DNA of 64,000 nucleotides from Castor canadensis (taxonomy: Eukaryota > Chordata > Mammalia > Rodentia > Castoridae). Where the stretch lies: contig NC_133390.1 of NCBI RefSeq assembly GCF_047511655.1, positions 126,657,583 through 126,721,582 of the forward strand, given 5' to 3'. Positions 1 to 10,843 of the stretch are shown in pieces. The notes below the pieces were generated by a model. That model was given only the letters and a program-made list of their open reading frames with translations, had not been told where the DNA came from and ran no database searches. A program made the translations under genes and the position numbers. Position 1 is the first letter of the stretch, and every line of letters starts with the position of its first letter.

Positions 1-1
1 T

Positions 2-1678
2 ATTCAGAAGCTTCTAGACATCATCAATAGCTATAGCAAGGTAGCAGGATATAAAATCAACATAGAAAAATCATTAGCATTTCTATACACTAACAATGAG
101 CAAACGGAAAAAGAATGTATGAAAACAATTCCATTTACAATAGCCTCAAAAAAAATCAAATACCTAGGTGTAAACCTAACAAAAGATGTGAAAGACCTCT
201 ACAAGGAAAACTATACACTTCTGAAGAAAGAGATTGAGGAAGACTATAGAAAGTGGAGAGATCTCCCATGCTCATGGATTGGTAGAATCAACATAGTAAA
301 AATGTCGATACTCCCAAAAGTAATCTACATGTTTAATGCAATTCCCATCAAAATTCCAATGACATTCATCAAAGAGATTGAAAAATCTACTGTTAAATTT
401 ATATGGAAACACAAGAGGCCACGAATAGCCAAGGCAATACTCAGTCAAAAGAACAATGCAGGAGGTATCACAATACCTGACTTCAAACTATATTACAAAG
501 CAATAATAATAAAAACAGCATGGTACTGGCACAAAAACAGACATGAAGACCAGTGGAACAGAATAGAGGATCCAGATATAAAGCCACACAACTATAAGCA
601 ACTTATCTTTGACAAAGGAGCTAAAAATATACGATGGAGAAATAGCAGCCTCTTCAACAAAAACTGCTGGGAAAACTGGTTAGCAGTCTGCAAAAAACTG
701 AAACTAGATCCATGTATATCACCCTATACCAAGATTAACTCAAAATGGATCAAGGTTCTTAATATCAGACCCCAAACTCTTAAGTTGATACAAGAAAGAG
801 TAGGAAATACTCTGGAGTTAGTAGGTATAGGTAAGAACTTTCTCAATGAAACCCCAGCAGCACAGCAACTAAGAGATAGCATAGATAAATGGGACCTCAT
901 AAAACTAAAAAGCTTCTGTTCATCAAAAGAAATGGTCTCTAAACTGAAGAGAACACCCACAGAGTGGGAGAAAATATTTGCCAACTATACATCAGACAAA
1001 GGACTGATAACCAGAATATACAGGGAACTTAAAAAACTAAATTCTCCCAAAACTAATGAACCAATAAAGAAATGGGCAGGTGAACTAAATAGAACTTTCT
1101 CAAAAGAAGAAATTCAAATGGCCAGAAAACACATGAAAAAATGCTCACCATCTCTAGCAATAAAGGAAATGCAAATTAAAACCACACTAAGATTCCACCT
1201 CACCCCTGTTAGAATAGCCATCATCAGCAACACCACCACCAACAGGTGTTGGCAAGGATGCGGGGAAAAAGGAACCCTCTTACGCTGTTGGTGGGAATGT
1301 AGACTAGTACAACCACTCTGGAAAAAAATTTGGAGGCTACTTAAAAAGCTGGACATCGATCTACCATTTGATCCAGCAATACCACTCTTGGGGATATACC
1401 CAAAAGACTGTTACTCCAGAGGCACCTGCACACCCATGTTTATTGCGGCACTATTCACAATAGCCAAGTTATGGAAACAGCCAAGATGCCCCAGCACTGA
1501 CGAATGGATTAAGAAAATGTGGTATCTATACACAATGGAATTTTATGCAGCCATGAAGAAGAACGAAATGTTATCATTCGCTGGTAAATGGATGGAATTG
1601 GAGAACATCATTCTGAGTGAGGTTAGCCTGGCTCAAAAGACCAAAAATCGTATGTTCTCCCTCATATGTGGACATTAG
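2..1678 (+). CDS. L1 ORF2 protein, C-terminal part (partial)
   Basis: ORF2p provides the endonuclease and reverse transcriptase of LINE-1 and acts on L1 RNA in ribonucleoprotein particles during target-primed reverse transcription. The frame is open from base 2 to the TAG at 1676-1678, about 558 codons. The first methionine in frame, at 119, is internal and is not the real start. The visible part covers the end of the reverse transcriptase domain, the long linker, and the C-terminal cysteine-rich segment ([16 protein letters not shown], at about 1238-1285). The C-terminal [13 protein letters not shown] block matches the conserved mammalian ORF2 ending. I see no stop or frameshift, unlike the three other copies here. 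Whether the endonuclease and RT catalytic parts are intact depends on sequence left of the window. Confidence 0.92.
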   Translation: MQKLLDIINSYSKVAGYKINIEKSLAFLYTNNEQTEKECMKTIPFTIASKKIKYLGVNLTKDVKDLYKENYTLLKKEIEEDYRKWRDLPCSWIGRINIVKMSILPKVIYMFNAIPIKIPMTFIKEIEKSTVKFIWKHKRPRIAKAILSQKNNAGGITIPDFKLYYKAIIIKTAWYWHKNRHEDQWNRIEDPDIKPHNYKQLIFDKGAKNIRWRNSSLFNKNCWENWLAVCKKLKLDPCISPYTKINSKWIKVLNIRPQTLKLIQERVGNTLELVGIGKNFLNETPAAQQLRDSIDKWDLIKLKSFCSSKEMVSKLKRTPTEWEKIFANYTSDKGLITRIYRELKKLNSPKTNEPIKKWAGELNRTFSKEEIQMARKHMKKCSPSLAIKEMQIKTTLRFHLTPVRIAIISNTTTNRCWQGCGEKGTLLRCWWECRLVQPLWKKIWRLLKKLDIDLPFDPAIPLLGIYPKDCYSRGTCTPMFIAALFTIAKLWKQPRCPSTDEWIKKMWYLYTMEFYAAMKKNEMLSFAGKWMELENIILSEVSLAQKTKNRMFSLICGH

Positions 1679-2055
1679 ATCAAGGGCAAACACAACAAGG
1701 GGATTGGACTTTGAGCACATGATAAAAGCGAGAGCACACAAGGGAGGGGTGAGGATAGGTAAGACACCTAAAAAACTAGCTAGCATTTGTTGCCCTTAAT
1801 GCAGAGAAACTAAAGCAGATACCTTAAAGCAACTGAGGCCAATAGGAAAAGGGGACCAGGAACTAGAGAAAAGGTTAGATTAAAAAGAATTAACCTAGAA
1901 GGTAACACCCACGCACAGGAAATCAATGTGAGTCAATGCCCTGTATAGCTATCCTTATCTCAACCAGCAAAACCCCTTGTTCCTTCCTATTATTGCTTAT
2001 ACTCTCTCTACAACAAAATTAGAGATAAGGGCAAAATAGTTTCTGCTGGGTATTG

Positions 2056-2116
2056 AGGGGGGGAGCGGGAGGGGGTGGAGTGGGTGGTAAGGGAGGGGGT
2101 GGGGGCAGGGGGGAGA
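2056..2116 (+). other. G-rich polypurine tract of the L1 3' UTR
   Basis: Repeated runs of three to seven guanines separated by short spacers lie just before the L1 tail. Such tracts are a known feature of mammalian L1 3' UTRs and can form G-quadruplexes. The C-rich counterparts in the antisense L1s lie at about 31117-31165, 44498-44568 and 57857-57930. AATAAA-like poly(A) signals follow at about 2116-2150. Confidence 0.75.
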
Positions 2117-2179
2117 AATAAACCAAGCCTTGTATGCACATATGAATAATAAAAGAAAAATGAAAAAAAAAAAAAAAAA

Positions 2180-3957
2180 GGAAGGGGGGTGTTGTGTTCA
2201 CTCTGGCTTCTTCGAGCTGGCAAGGGGTGGCATAGGGGAAGGGAGGGTTAGTTGGCAAACAGTGTTGGGGTGGTGAGTCTCATGATGGTGTACACCCAGG
2301 CTCCAAAAATGAAAATTTCTTCTTCCCTGAAGTTGATGAAGGTCCCTTGTAGCCATAGGTCATAAAGAGTCTCGAGCCAATCCTCTGACCTCCACATGGT
2401 GGGTATCGGGAGTCAAGGAATTGTAGCAGGCATTCTGTAAGGGGGTCTTGATGTTTATAACCCGGTGTCCTGGTAGGGTCCATTATAGGTGTCCTCTGGT
2501 TGTGCTTTCAGAGGTTGGTATCCCTGGAGGTACAACTGGTTAAATTTTTGATTAGCAATAGCAGACATGTAGTGTGATACAAGGGAGGAAGCTTAAAAAT
2601 AGGAGAGCAAGAACATAGGCATTAGGATGGGCATTGGCCAGGAGAACCACTGTGAAATGTTCTTCCCTAGACAATTTCAAAAGTCCTCCAATTCCCTTCT
2701 CCACCTCTGTAATTATTTCTTGAGAGGTGCCGCCACTGGGGGAACCCATTGAGCTTGACAGCAGTGGGTGTCATGAGAATGACCAGATGAGGGCTGGTCC
2801 ATCGAAGTCCCAATGGAGAGGGTACAAGATCCTTTTTGTAGAACAAGATGCCCTGGTTTAACAGAAATTGTTATAGGGTGGGGCAGGATCTGGTTTGCAT
2901 GCTCTCTGAGAAGTTCCCTGAGAAGTCAGTCAGAGGAGCAGAGTCTGTTGGGGGCAAGTTTTCTAAGAGAAATGGGTGGCCATACATTATCTAAGACCCA
3001 AGTAGGAATATTAGGAGGAGCATAAAAAGGTGTCTGTTCAGGGACTACATACCTAGGAATCTAAATTCTGCAAAATCCTATAACTGCCAGGAAAGCTGTA
3101 AGCTGTCTTATGGTATGGGGGTTGGGAAACGGAAGATTGGGTTGATGCGTTTATGACTCAGGGAGTGAGTCTGTCCCTTTAAGGCCACACCTAGGTAGGT
3201 GACCTGTGGGAGGCAGGGGCTGTCAGGATTTAAATGTAACACTCCTGGATAAAAGAGAGCTTTAGCTCATTATTTTATATAAATTGACACTTTTAACTTT
3301 TTAAATGTTTGTACCATGTTTAGATAAAGTATAACATAACACTGTTACAAGGTGGGCATTTAAGACACATAAGCAAATATGTAAATGAACTCTGATTTAG
3401 TAGTACTTAAAAGCTTGACAAGATCAGCAGAAAACACAAATAATTTCTTTGATAAAATCTTTCTCTGTAATGGTTTTTTGTAGATGTTACTCAGAGCAGA
3501 ACAATATTAAGATAACCTTGTTATTTAATAGACATAGAGGATTTGATTTTAGTTTGACATGACCCTAAAAATCTTTTAGCCAACTCTTAGATTATAGTCA
3601 ACTTTAACTTCACCACACACCGAAGCTTTTATTATACACTTTTCGAACTTACTCAGACCTTCATACAACATACTAAACCCTTTGATGTTTGTCCTTATCC
3701 TTCCTATTTGAAACAATCTTTAGGACAAATCCTTCTTTACAAAATCCCTTCTCATCCAAAAAACCATTCCTTTTTCCTTTAACTTCCCAAAAAATGCATT
3801 AATTACCTATCTATATCCTTTCCAGTTGTTTACTTTGTAACTTGTATTTTAAAATTAACTTTTATAAGAATTTTAAATTTATTGTAGGGGCTGGAGCAAC
3901 TAATTAGTATCCTTTATTGTTTTTAGGAATAGGCGTAAGGCTTCATAGTCCCTCAGG
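2180..3957 (-). mobile_element. ERV fragment, antisense copy of the 47-53 kb provirus family
   Basis: On the minus strand this fragment is collinear with about 51285-53066 of the provirus further right, at roughly 90-95 percent identity by eye. Read in its own direction it holds the very end of the RT N-terminal segment (about 3957-3900), the AT-rich filler (about 3890-3240), the RT thumb region (about 3200-3045), the integrase C-terminus (about 2880-2735) and the untranslated-looking 3' region. It ends just before the polypurine tract, where L1-A is inserted. Its other end is abrupt, at the PEG codons of RT, against CpG-rich host DNA. No LTR is visible. Confidence 0.85.
2690..3230 (-). pseudogene. 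pol: Retroviral pol remnants (RT thumb, integrase C-terminus)
   Basis: Broken reading frames on the minus strand match the same pol pieces seen at 52000-52540: an RT thumb segment and the integrase C-terminal block. In-frame stops and frame changes make it non-functional. The pieces are adjacent although most of RNase H and integrase should lie between them, so the internal deletion is shared with the other copy. Confidence 0.6.
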
Positions 3958-4770
3958 AGAAAACCTGGGAAGTGAGAGGAGGAAGAGGAGAGGGGAAAGG
4001 GAAAAGAGAAAAAGGAAATCGGGAAGAAGGCGAGAGTTTGCATGCTCACCGAGGGAAGGCCTGAATCACTCTGGGCTCCGCAGTCACCCCCACAGTCCTG
4101 TTCTACAAGGTCAACTCCATATTCCCGAGGTCAGAACTCTAAACCCCGCAGGGATTCTTCTGCAGCCTGGCGTTGTTCCTCACTCCGCCGCCAGGGGGCG
4201 ATACCTTCCGTTCCATCGGCCGCCCTCGCCTGGCGGGAGGGCAGCGCAGAGCAGAGGCTGGGGAAGGCAGGGACCTGCCGAGCGGGCTTGTCCTCTGTGT
4301 CCCTGTGCACTCATCCGCAGGCTGCTCCTTGGGGACTGGTTCCTTATGCAACAATGCAATACTAGGCATAAGCTTTCCAAAAACTTTCAACCAAATTCTT
4401 AAAAATGCAATCATAAAAAATTATTAGGAAGTGCTTCTTCTCAATGATCACGGTGGGGCTGAAATCACTCCCTTGATTTGGCCTGGTGATCGAAGCTTGG
4501 ACTGCAGTCTGGATTCCTTCCTTCCTCCTCACTCTACCAACTGTCACACGCGAATGTCGCTGTGCCGGCCCTTTGGCTCTGGGAGGCAGGGTCTCCCCTC
4601 AGTGGGTGGTCCCAGGTATCTAGATCGAGTCTGGACCTTGAAGTTATGGGGAGTGTCCTCTCTGCATGAATGACGCTAAGTTATTGACCCCCATCGGGCT
4701 AAAACCCGGGAATCGGAATGCTTTAATCAGCTTTTGGACACACCTGGTTTTGACAGTGACTCTTCATGTG
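3958..4770. other. CpG-rich, island-like segment with no recognised gene
   Basis: After a purine-rich run (3970-4035), about 4040-4345 is GC-rich with roughly 17 CpG dinucleotides. Further CpGs continue to about 4720, while the rest of the window is strongly CpG-depleted. Open frames cross the segment on both strands, including one of 161 codons (3917-4402, plus). They start in ERV sequence or lack any recognisable domain, so I do not call a gene. It may be a weakened CpG island or promoter of a gene or lncRNA outside recognition by eye. Confidence 0.5.
4188..4203 (+). promoter_or_regulatory. CTCF-like binding motif
   Basis: The bases CCGCCAGGGGGCGATA match the core CTCF consensus (CCACCAGGGGGCGCTA type) at all but two positions, in plus orientation. 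The motif lies inside the CpG-rich segment and outside any recognised repeat. CTCF anchors chromatin loops and insulators; occupancy here is inference. Confidence 0.55.
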
Positions 4771-5090
4771 AATTTTTTGTCCTTAATTTTTTACAGCTTT
4801 GTTGACATATGATTCAAGTACCATAAAATTCACCCGTTTTAAGTACAGGGTTCATGATTCTCAGTAAACTTACAGAGTTGTGTGATCCTCACCACATTCC
4901 AGTTGTAGAAGACTCACCGCCACCACCGCCACCAAAATTTCCTTGGGCTGCAGACCTTCCTCACTCCTGCTTCTAGCTCCAGACCTCCAACTGACCTGCT
5001 CTGTGTTTGTCTAAATTGTGCCTTCTCTGAACGTTGCCTATTAATGGAATCAGACTGCTTAGCCAGCTTTGCAGTACTGCAATGAAACAC
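4771..5090 (+). mobile_element. Old L1M 3' end, first part
   Basis: The run beginning near 4790 (cagctttgttgacatatgat, then accataaaattcacccgttt) is the well-known L1M 3'-terminal sequence and continues through the 'cagagttgtgtgatcctcac' and 'ggaatcagactgctt' parts. The element resumes at 5626 after an MLT1 insertion. Confidence 0.7.
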
Positions 5091-5625
5091 CTGAGGCAAA
5101 TAACTTTATAAAGATAAAAAGGTTATTTAGCTAACCGTTTTAGAAGCCCATAGGTTTGGCCTTCAGAGAAGGTGGCATATCACAGTGGGAGTATGTGTAG
5201 GAGCAAAGAGTTATCCAGAACCTGATCAGAGAAAGAGAGAGAGGAAGAGGCAGGGGTTCCATCTTTCTCTCTGAGGGCATATCTCCAATGACCTAAGGAC
5301 CTCCAACTAGCACCCCCTTTTGTGGTGAGACTGGATTTGAACTCAGGGCCTCACATTTGCTAGGTAATCACTCTGTCACTTGAGTCACACCTCCAGCCCT
5401 CTCTTCATTGTAGTGATTTGTCAGATAGGGCTTCCTGTTTTTACCAAGGACTGACCTCAAACCACAATTCTCCTATGTAGCCAGGATTACAGGAGTGAGC
5501 CTCTATATTCAGCTCTGGCAGCACCTTTTAAAGGTCCACGGCTCCTCCTAATAGCACCACCCTGAGAACCAAGCCTGTACGTATAGACCTTTGAAGGACA
5601 CTAAGTTATACCTAAACCATAGCCA
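5091..5625 (-). mobile_element. MLT1/MaLR-type LTR remnant with a SINE inside
   Basis: Both ends resemble antisense MaLR LTRs: 'ggttatttagctaaccg' at the left, and 'cttttaaaggtccacggctc' through 'acctaaaccatagccaaatg' at the right. A composite SINE interrupts it at 5314-5516. It splits the old L1M around it, so it inserted later than that L1. Confidence 0.5.
5314..5516 (-). mobile_element. Composite B1-like/ID-like SINE
   Basis: Antisense tRNA-like half first (gatttgaactcagggcctca), then the B1-like half ending 'ccaggattacaggagtgagc'. Confidence 0.8.
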
Positions 5626-5700
5626 AATGGTGTGCAGTCTCTCTCATCTGGCTCTTTGCACTTAGCTCAATGTGTTGAGGCCTGTCTGTACAGCCTCACT
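5626..5700 (+). mobile_element. Old L1M 3' end, second part
   Basis: 'ctggctctttgcacttagct' continues the L1M sequence broken off near 5090. Confidence 0.5.
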
Positions 5701-5794
5701 GGACCCCTAAGGAGATGACATCATTACAGCAGGCAGGACTTCTGCCAGCAAGCACTACCTCCAGGAGCAGGCCAGGGATCTGGCTGCAGGAACA

Positions 5795-5915
5795 CGTGGT
5801 TGTGGTAGTTGGCCAAGGCTGCCACACAAAGGCCACAAGTGGGTGGCTTCAAGAACAGACATTTATTTTCTCAGAATTCTGGAGGCTGGAGCCCAAGATC
5901 AAAGAGCTGGCAGCA
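5795..5915 (-). mobile_element. MLT1-type LTR fragment
   Basis: 'gacatttattttctcagaat' followed by 'tctggaggctggagcccaag' is the antisense 3' part of an MLT1A-like LTR. A SINE begins directly after it. Confidence 0.6.
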
Positions 5916-6227
5916 GTCAAGCACAGTAGCTTATGCCTGTAATCCCAGCTACTGAGGAGGAAGAGATAGAGAAGATTGCGGCTCAAGACCAGTCCAGGCA
6001 AAAAGTACACAAGACCCCATCTCAAACAGTGGCTGGGAATGGTGGTACACACCTGTCATTTCAGCTGTGGTAGGAAGTGCAAATAAAAGGATCGTGGTTC
6101 AGGCTGGCCTGGACAAAAGGTGAGAGCTTATCCCCAAAATAACTAAACAAAACGGGTTGGAGGCATGGCTCAAGGGGTTAGAGTGCCTGCCTGGCAAGTG
6201 TGAGGCCTGAGTTCAAACCCCAGTGAC
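5916..6227 (+). mobile_element. SINE array: B1-like, B1-like, ID-like
   Basis: Two B1-like units in a row are followed by a tRNA-like unit (tggctcaaggggttagagtg, ending in the ttcaaacccc B-box). This may be a composite inserted behind an older B1, or a trimeric source. Confidence 0.75.
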
Positions 6228-6325
6228 TTTGAGTCACTGTGTAGCTCAGGCTGGCCTCGAATTGGTGATCCTCCTGCCTCCACCTCCTGAGTGCTGGGAT
6301 TATAGGTGTGTGTCACTACACTAGT
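6228..6325 (-). mobile_element. B1-like SINE
   Basis: Antisense 7SL-derived unit: 'tcctgagtgctgggattata' and upstream 'caggctggcctcgaattggt'. Confidence 0.8.
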
Positions 6326-6527
6326 TTTAGTTCTTAGATTTAAATGAATGATGAATTTTGAGATGATTTTTATTTGTGATATAAGGTAAAGACCTAAATT
6401 CAAGGTTTTTGGTGTGTGTTTGTTTGTTTGTTATGAGTAAGAATATCCAGCTGTCTCAGCACCGTTTGATGAAAAAAATTATTTCCCCATTAAATTGTCT
6501 TAGAATCTCCATTGAAAATTGAGTTAA

Positions 6528-6860
6528 AGCTGGGTGTGGTGGTACATGCCTGTAATTCCAGCTACTCAAGAAACAGTTGGGTCATGAGTTTGCAGCCAGT
6601 CTGGGCAACATAGCTAGAGTCTGTTGCAAAAAAAAAATGTATTTAAAAAAGCTGGGTGCCAATGCTTACGCCTGTAATCCTAGTTACTTGGGAGGCTGAG
6701 ATTGGGTAGAAGTCAGCCTGGGCAAATAGTTCCGGAGACCCTCCCCCCATCTCCCAAATAACCAGAGCAAAGTGAATTGGAGGTGTGGCTCAAGCAGTAG
6801 AGCACCTGCTTTGCAAGTGCAAAGCCCTGAGTTCAAACCCCAGCCCCACACAGGCACACA
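6528..6860 (+). mobile_element. B1-like SINE followed by composite SINE
   Basis: A B1-like monomer with its own A-rich tail (to about 6650) is followed by a composite whose ID half has the 'gaggtgtggctcaagcagta' form and ends near 6852. Confidence 0.8.
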
Positions 6861-7263
6861 CACGAATCAGTTTAAGATGAACGTAGGGTTCATTTCCACA
6901 GTCTCCATTCAGTTTCACACGGCTACCATGTGCCTGCGTCTGAATACCATACTGTCTTGTTTACTGTAGCTCTACTCATGAGTTTTGAAACTGTAAGTAG
7001 TGTAAGTCCTCCAAAACTGTTTTTCCTTATCAAAACTGGCCTCTGCAAGGGTCTTTGTGTTGCCGTGTGCATCTTGTAACTTTTCAATTTCTACCCCAAA
7101 AATGCTTACTGGGATTTTGATAAGAATTAGGTTGAATCTAAATCAAATTTTGGTAAATTACCACTTAACAATATTAAGCCTTCCAACCTATGATCATATG
7201 CCTATTTATTTATATCGTCTTTAATTTCTCTCAGTAGTGTTTTGTTTTCAGCAGTGTATGTGT

Positions 7264-7412
7264 GCGTGTGTCTATCTATCTATCTACCTAGCTACCTATC
7301 TGTCTGTTTATCTATCTATCTATCTATCTACCTGTCTGTCTATCTATCTATCTGTCTACTTGTCTGTCTACCTATCTATCTATCTACCTACCTACCTATC
7401 TATCTATCTATA
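7264..7412. repeat. CTAT/CTGT/CCTA tetranucleotide microsatellite
   Basis: About 37 imperfect tetranucleotide units. It encodes only repetitive Tyr-Leu-Ser strings in every frame and is not a gene. Confidence 0.95.
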
Positions 7413-7519
7413 CAGCACTACCTTTGATGAACTTACTTATAAGTATTTTGCTCTTTTTATCCTACTGTAAATGGAATTATTTTATTAAATTCATCTTTGG
7501 ATAGTTTGTTGCTAGAATA

Positions 7520-7802
7520 TGGAGGGCTGGTGGAGTGTCTCAAGCAGCACAGTGCCTGCCTGAGTTCAAATCCCAGCAGTACTAAAAAAAAAAAAAAAAA
7601 AGAAGAAGCCGGGTACTGGTTGCCTAAACCTGTAACCCTAGCTACTGAGGAGGCAGAGATCAGGAGGATTGTGGTTCAAAGACAACCCAGACAAATAGTT
7701 TGCGAGACCCTATCTTGAAAATACCTAACACAAAAAAGGGCTGGTAGAGTGGCTCAAGATGTAGGTCCTGAGTTCAAAACCCACACCGCAAAACAAAAAA
7801 AA
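7520..7802 (+). mobile_element. ID-like unit plus composite SINE with shortened ID half
   Basis: A solo tRNA-like unit with an 18-A tail (7522-7601) is followed by a B1-like unit joined to an ID-like half that lacks the usual bases between A-box and B-box (ggctcaagatgtaggtcctg at 7752). Confidence 0.8.
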
Positions 7803-8445
7803 TGGAAATGAAGTTGACTTTGTCTCCTGCAGCATTACCAAAGTAATGTATTAGTTTTAGATTTTTTTATGAGTGGATTGCTCAGAATTTTCTACATAAA
7901 GGATTATGTCATTTGTGATGTCTTCAATAGTTTGGGGGTTTTGTTTTGTTGTTGCTTTTGTCCTTATCATACTGGTTAGAAAGTATAGTGGTGAGTGTAG
8001 ACAGTTGTGTCTTGTTCACAGTCTTAAGACAAAAGCACTTGGGCCTACGCCATTACAAATGATGTTGGCTGTGGGTCGTACGTGCCCCAGTCAGTTTGGT
8101 AACGTGCCCTCTAGCTAGGTTTGTTGAGAGCATTTATTTTTAATCATGAATTGTGTTTGACATTATAAAATGGTTCTCTGCATCTATGGGGATGAATATT
8201 GCTGTTTTTATTATTTTTAACCTATTAGTATATCACATTAATTGATTTGGGGGTATTAATCACGATGTACATGTGATGTTGCTGGACTTGGTTGGCTAAC
8301 ACTAAGGGTTTTCACACTTGTGTTCATAAGGAACAGTGGCCTGTGTTTTCTTTTCCTATGGTGCTTCGTCTGGCTTTGCTATCAGGGTAATGCTGCCTCG
8401 TTCACTGAACGAGTTGGAAATTGTTCTTTGCTCTGTTTTCTTTTT

Positions 8446-8535
8446 ATTTATTGTTTTTGGCGGTACTGGGGTTTGAACTCAGGGTCTTGTCCCTTGCTAG
8501 GCAGGTGCTCTGCCACTTGCCACTCCGCAGGTCTT
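8446..8535 (-). mobile_element. ID-like SINE unit
   Basis: 'ggtactggggtttgaactca' to 'caggtgctctgccacttgcc', antisense. Confidence 0.8.
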
Positions 8536-8870
8536 CCTCCTCTATCCTGAAAGAACTTCTAAAGTTTAAGTGCCAGTTCTTTATGTGTTTGATAGCACTC
8601 GCTGAGGAAGCCCTCTGGACATGGGTATTTCTTTGTAGGAAAAACTTTTAATTGCTAACTCAATTTCTGTACTCATTACAGGTCTATTAAATTTTCCTAT
8701 TTTTCTCAAGCCAGTAATTTGTATTTTTTCTAGGAAATTAACCATTTCACCTATTGTCTAATTTCTTGTCATATTGTTGTTCTTATTTTCATTTCAATAA
8801 GGTCAGTAGTAACGTCCATTTTTTCCACTCCCAATTTTGTGACCCTTTTTTCTTATCAGTCTAGCAGGGG

Positions 8871-9483
8871 ACTTGGGGCAACTCGCGTCTCGTGTGTGTA
8901 CGCTTAGGGTAAGGCAGGCATCTGGTCTTTGCTGTGCATGTCTGTAATCTCTGTCACCACATGGCATACAGCTTAATCTTCCTTTTGGAATTCCCTTTCT
9001 CCTTAACACAGTTGAAGGTCTGTTCACTTCCACCGGGAACCCAGATTGACAGGATTTCATTGGCGCCTAAAGGAAAAGAACCCTAAGTGTGTGTTACACC
9101 AAGATGCAATGAAGGAGAGGAAGATCCAGAAACCCATCCCTCCTCTTGGTAGCTGCACTGTGACCTTTGCCTAGTGAAGAAGATGGGTTGGGGAAATGAC
9201 AACCAAACTAGCATTCCCTTGGTTTCACAATAGGGAGCCTGCAGATGGCGAAGAGCTTCTGCTATTCTCTAGGCTGAGCTCCATAGATAACACCATAGCA
9301 GCTGAGGACTTGTTTGTTACTAAAGACCCAAGAGTTCACAGTAGACTGTAATTGACTATAAGTCATTACATCTGAACACCATTAAATTCAGATTGGAAGA
9401 TACAAACCAGACTCAGAAAGGCTGACTGGTGAGAAGGGGTAATGAATGGGATCGAGGTGACCATTAAAGGGGCCTTGATTGGG
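8871..9483. other. Anonymous unique DNA
   Basis: No repeat, gene or RNA is recognised in this stretch. Open frames are short and lack domains. Confidence 0.4.
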
Positions 9484-9548
9484 GAAAGGGGAGGTAGCTC
9501 CAGTGGTAGAGTGCCTGAGTTCAAACCCCAGTACTGCCAAAACAAATT
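9484..9548 (+). mobile_element. ID-like SINE, internally shortened
   Basis: A-box 'agctccagtggtagagtgcc' runs straight into 'tgagttcaaaccccagtact'; the middle bases are missing. Confidence 0.7.
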
Positions 9549-9625
9549 ATTAAAGGGGCCATCGGCTGTACCTGTGATGTTTTGTATTTGTTAATGGAAA
9601 AACTAAAAGCAAATCAGACAAATGT

Positions 9626-9880
9626 TGCTTGACATGGTGACATGTGCCTGTAGTCACAACTGCTCTGGAGGTTGAGGTGGGAGGATCACTTGAGTCCAGG
9701 AGTTCAGGGCCAGCCTCAGCAAGACCAGCCTCCTCTAAAAAATGACGATAATAATAATAAGAAGAAAAATGTTGATAATTCATCTTTGTGTGTGTGTGTG
9801 GTATAGGAGTTTGAACTAGAGGCTTTCAACCTTGCTAGGCAGGTACTCTATCACTTGAGCCATACTTCCAGCCTGTTATT
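9626..9880. mobile_element. B1-like SINE (+) then ID-like unit (-) around a TG repeat
   Basis: The plus-strand B1-like unit at 9626-9742 has the unusual 'tgggaggatcacttgagtcc' form. A short (TG)n at 9785-9800 precedes an antisense tRNA-like unit at 9803-9875. Confidence 0.75.
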
Positions 9881-10507
9881 AATTTTTTCTTTCTTTTGTT
9901 TTTTTTTTAACCACTCAGACTGTGCTCTCTCCCTCTTATTCCCTCAAAAGAGAATAAAAACGATCATCCATGGCAAATGGCAGTTGCAGTAAAGCAACAC
10001 CAAGAGCCAGCGTCTTGCTCAGGAGAAAGCACTGCACCTCCTCCTCGTGGTTTCCGGTACTGTGCACGATCAGAGAAACTTCTCTAGTAAGGAACTATAG
10101 AAATGATCCCCGAAAGTATAGTCTTGTGTTATTAATTCTTGATGTTGGAAATATGCATTTGCTAAATTTTCAATATGTTTGGCTCAAAAAATGTTAGTAA
10201 AAATCGTGGACATATTCAGGTTTGAAGCAAGAGGTATTTCTTTAAGAAATGGAGCTCCCCTTCAGGCTGGTTAGCCTTTCTCACAGGAAGCCACAGCCGG
10301 AGCCTTCCTTCTTGTTCTTTCCTGATGGAATAGTAGAGACTTTTTCCTGATGGAATAGTAGAGAGACTGAGCAGCTGTTCTGAGCCATTTGCAGCCTTGG
10401 GCTTCTCAAAATAAGGAGTCACTGGGTTCTGCAAGTGAGCTCTGTCCAGAAACAGGGACTATTATGGCTCTTTTTGTTGTTTGATTGTTTTGAGTCAGGG
10501 GCTCAAA
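9881..10507. other. Unique DNA with a small tandem duplication
   Basis: No gene recognised. A 24-bp unit (CCTGATGGAATAGTAGAGAC plus a T-rich spacer) is repeated twice at 10321-10368. Confidence 0.5.
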
Positions 10508-10843
10508 ATGTAGCCGAGCTGGGCACTGGTGGCTCACGCCTGTGATCCTAGCTAATCAGGAGGCAGAGATCAGGAGGATCGAGGTTCAAAGCCAGCCTCA
10601 GGCAAATAGTTCTCTAGAGCCTATCTCGAAAATACCCAACACAAACCAGGGCTGGCGGAATGGCTCAAGCGGGAGAGTGCCTGTCTAGCAAGCATGAGGC
10701 CCTGAGTTCAAGCCCCAGTACTGCCAAAAGAAATCAAACAAATTAAAAAAGCCAGTATGTAGCCCAATCTTGCCTGGAACTCAAGATCCTCCTGCCTCTG
10801 CCTTCCAAGTGCTGGGACTATAGAATGTGCCACCAGCTGAGGA
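10508..10843. mobile_element. Composite SINE (+) and B1-like SINE (-)
   Basis: 10508-10733 is a complete B1/ID composite ending 'cagtactgccaaaagaaatc'. 10752-10843 is an antisense B1-like unit ('tccaagtgctgggactatag'). Confidence 0.85.

Larger units (their letters stand above)
1..2179 (+). mobile_element. Young L1 retrotransposon, 3' part (L1-A)
   Basis: The window opens inside ORF2 of a sense-strand LINE-1. The element runs through the ORF2 stop at 1676-1678, a 3' UTR of about 500 bp, a G-rich polypurine tract and a poly(A) tail at about 2162-2179. Its 5' part lies outside the window. The tail abuts ERV sequence directly, so this L1 inserted into an older ERV copy. Its target-site duplication cannot be checked because the left flank is missing. 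Of the four L1s of this lineage here, it is the only one whose visible ORF2 is unbroken, which suggests it is the youngest. Confidence 0.93.
6310..8870 (-). mobile_element. Old L1M ORF2 remnant, antisense, fragmented
   Basis: Successive blocks fit the antisense of a degenerate mammalian L1 ORF2, in the right order: 'atatccagctgtctcagcac' (6444 region), the 'aaaatgcttactgggatttt' block (about 7100), 'tactgtaaatggaattattt' (about 7462), 'gatgttggctgtgggt' (8060), the 'ctatcagggtaatgctgcct' block (8380) and 'ggtctattaaattttcctat' (8682). It is interrupted by SINEs at 6528-6860, 7520-7802 and 8446-8535 and by a CTAT microsatellite. No usable frame survives. Confidence 0.75.

Noticed and set aside
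3917-4402. 161-codon plus frame in the CpG-rich segment
   Set aside because: Starts in ERV sequence, is rich in Arg/Lys from a purine run, and has overlapping frames on both strands as expected of GC-rich non-coding DNA.
7237-7470. Open frames rich in Tyr-Leu-Ser repeats
   Set aside because: Direct translation of the CTAT tetranucleotide microsatellite in two frames; not a gene.
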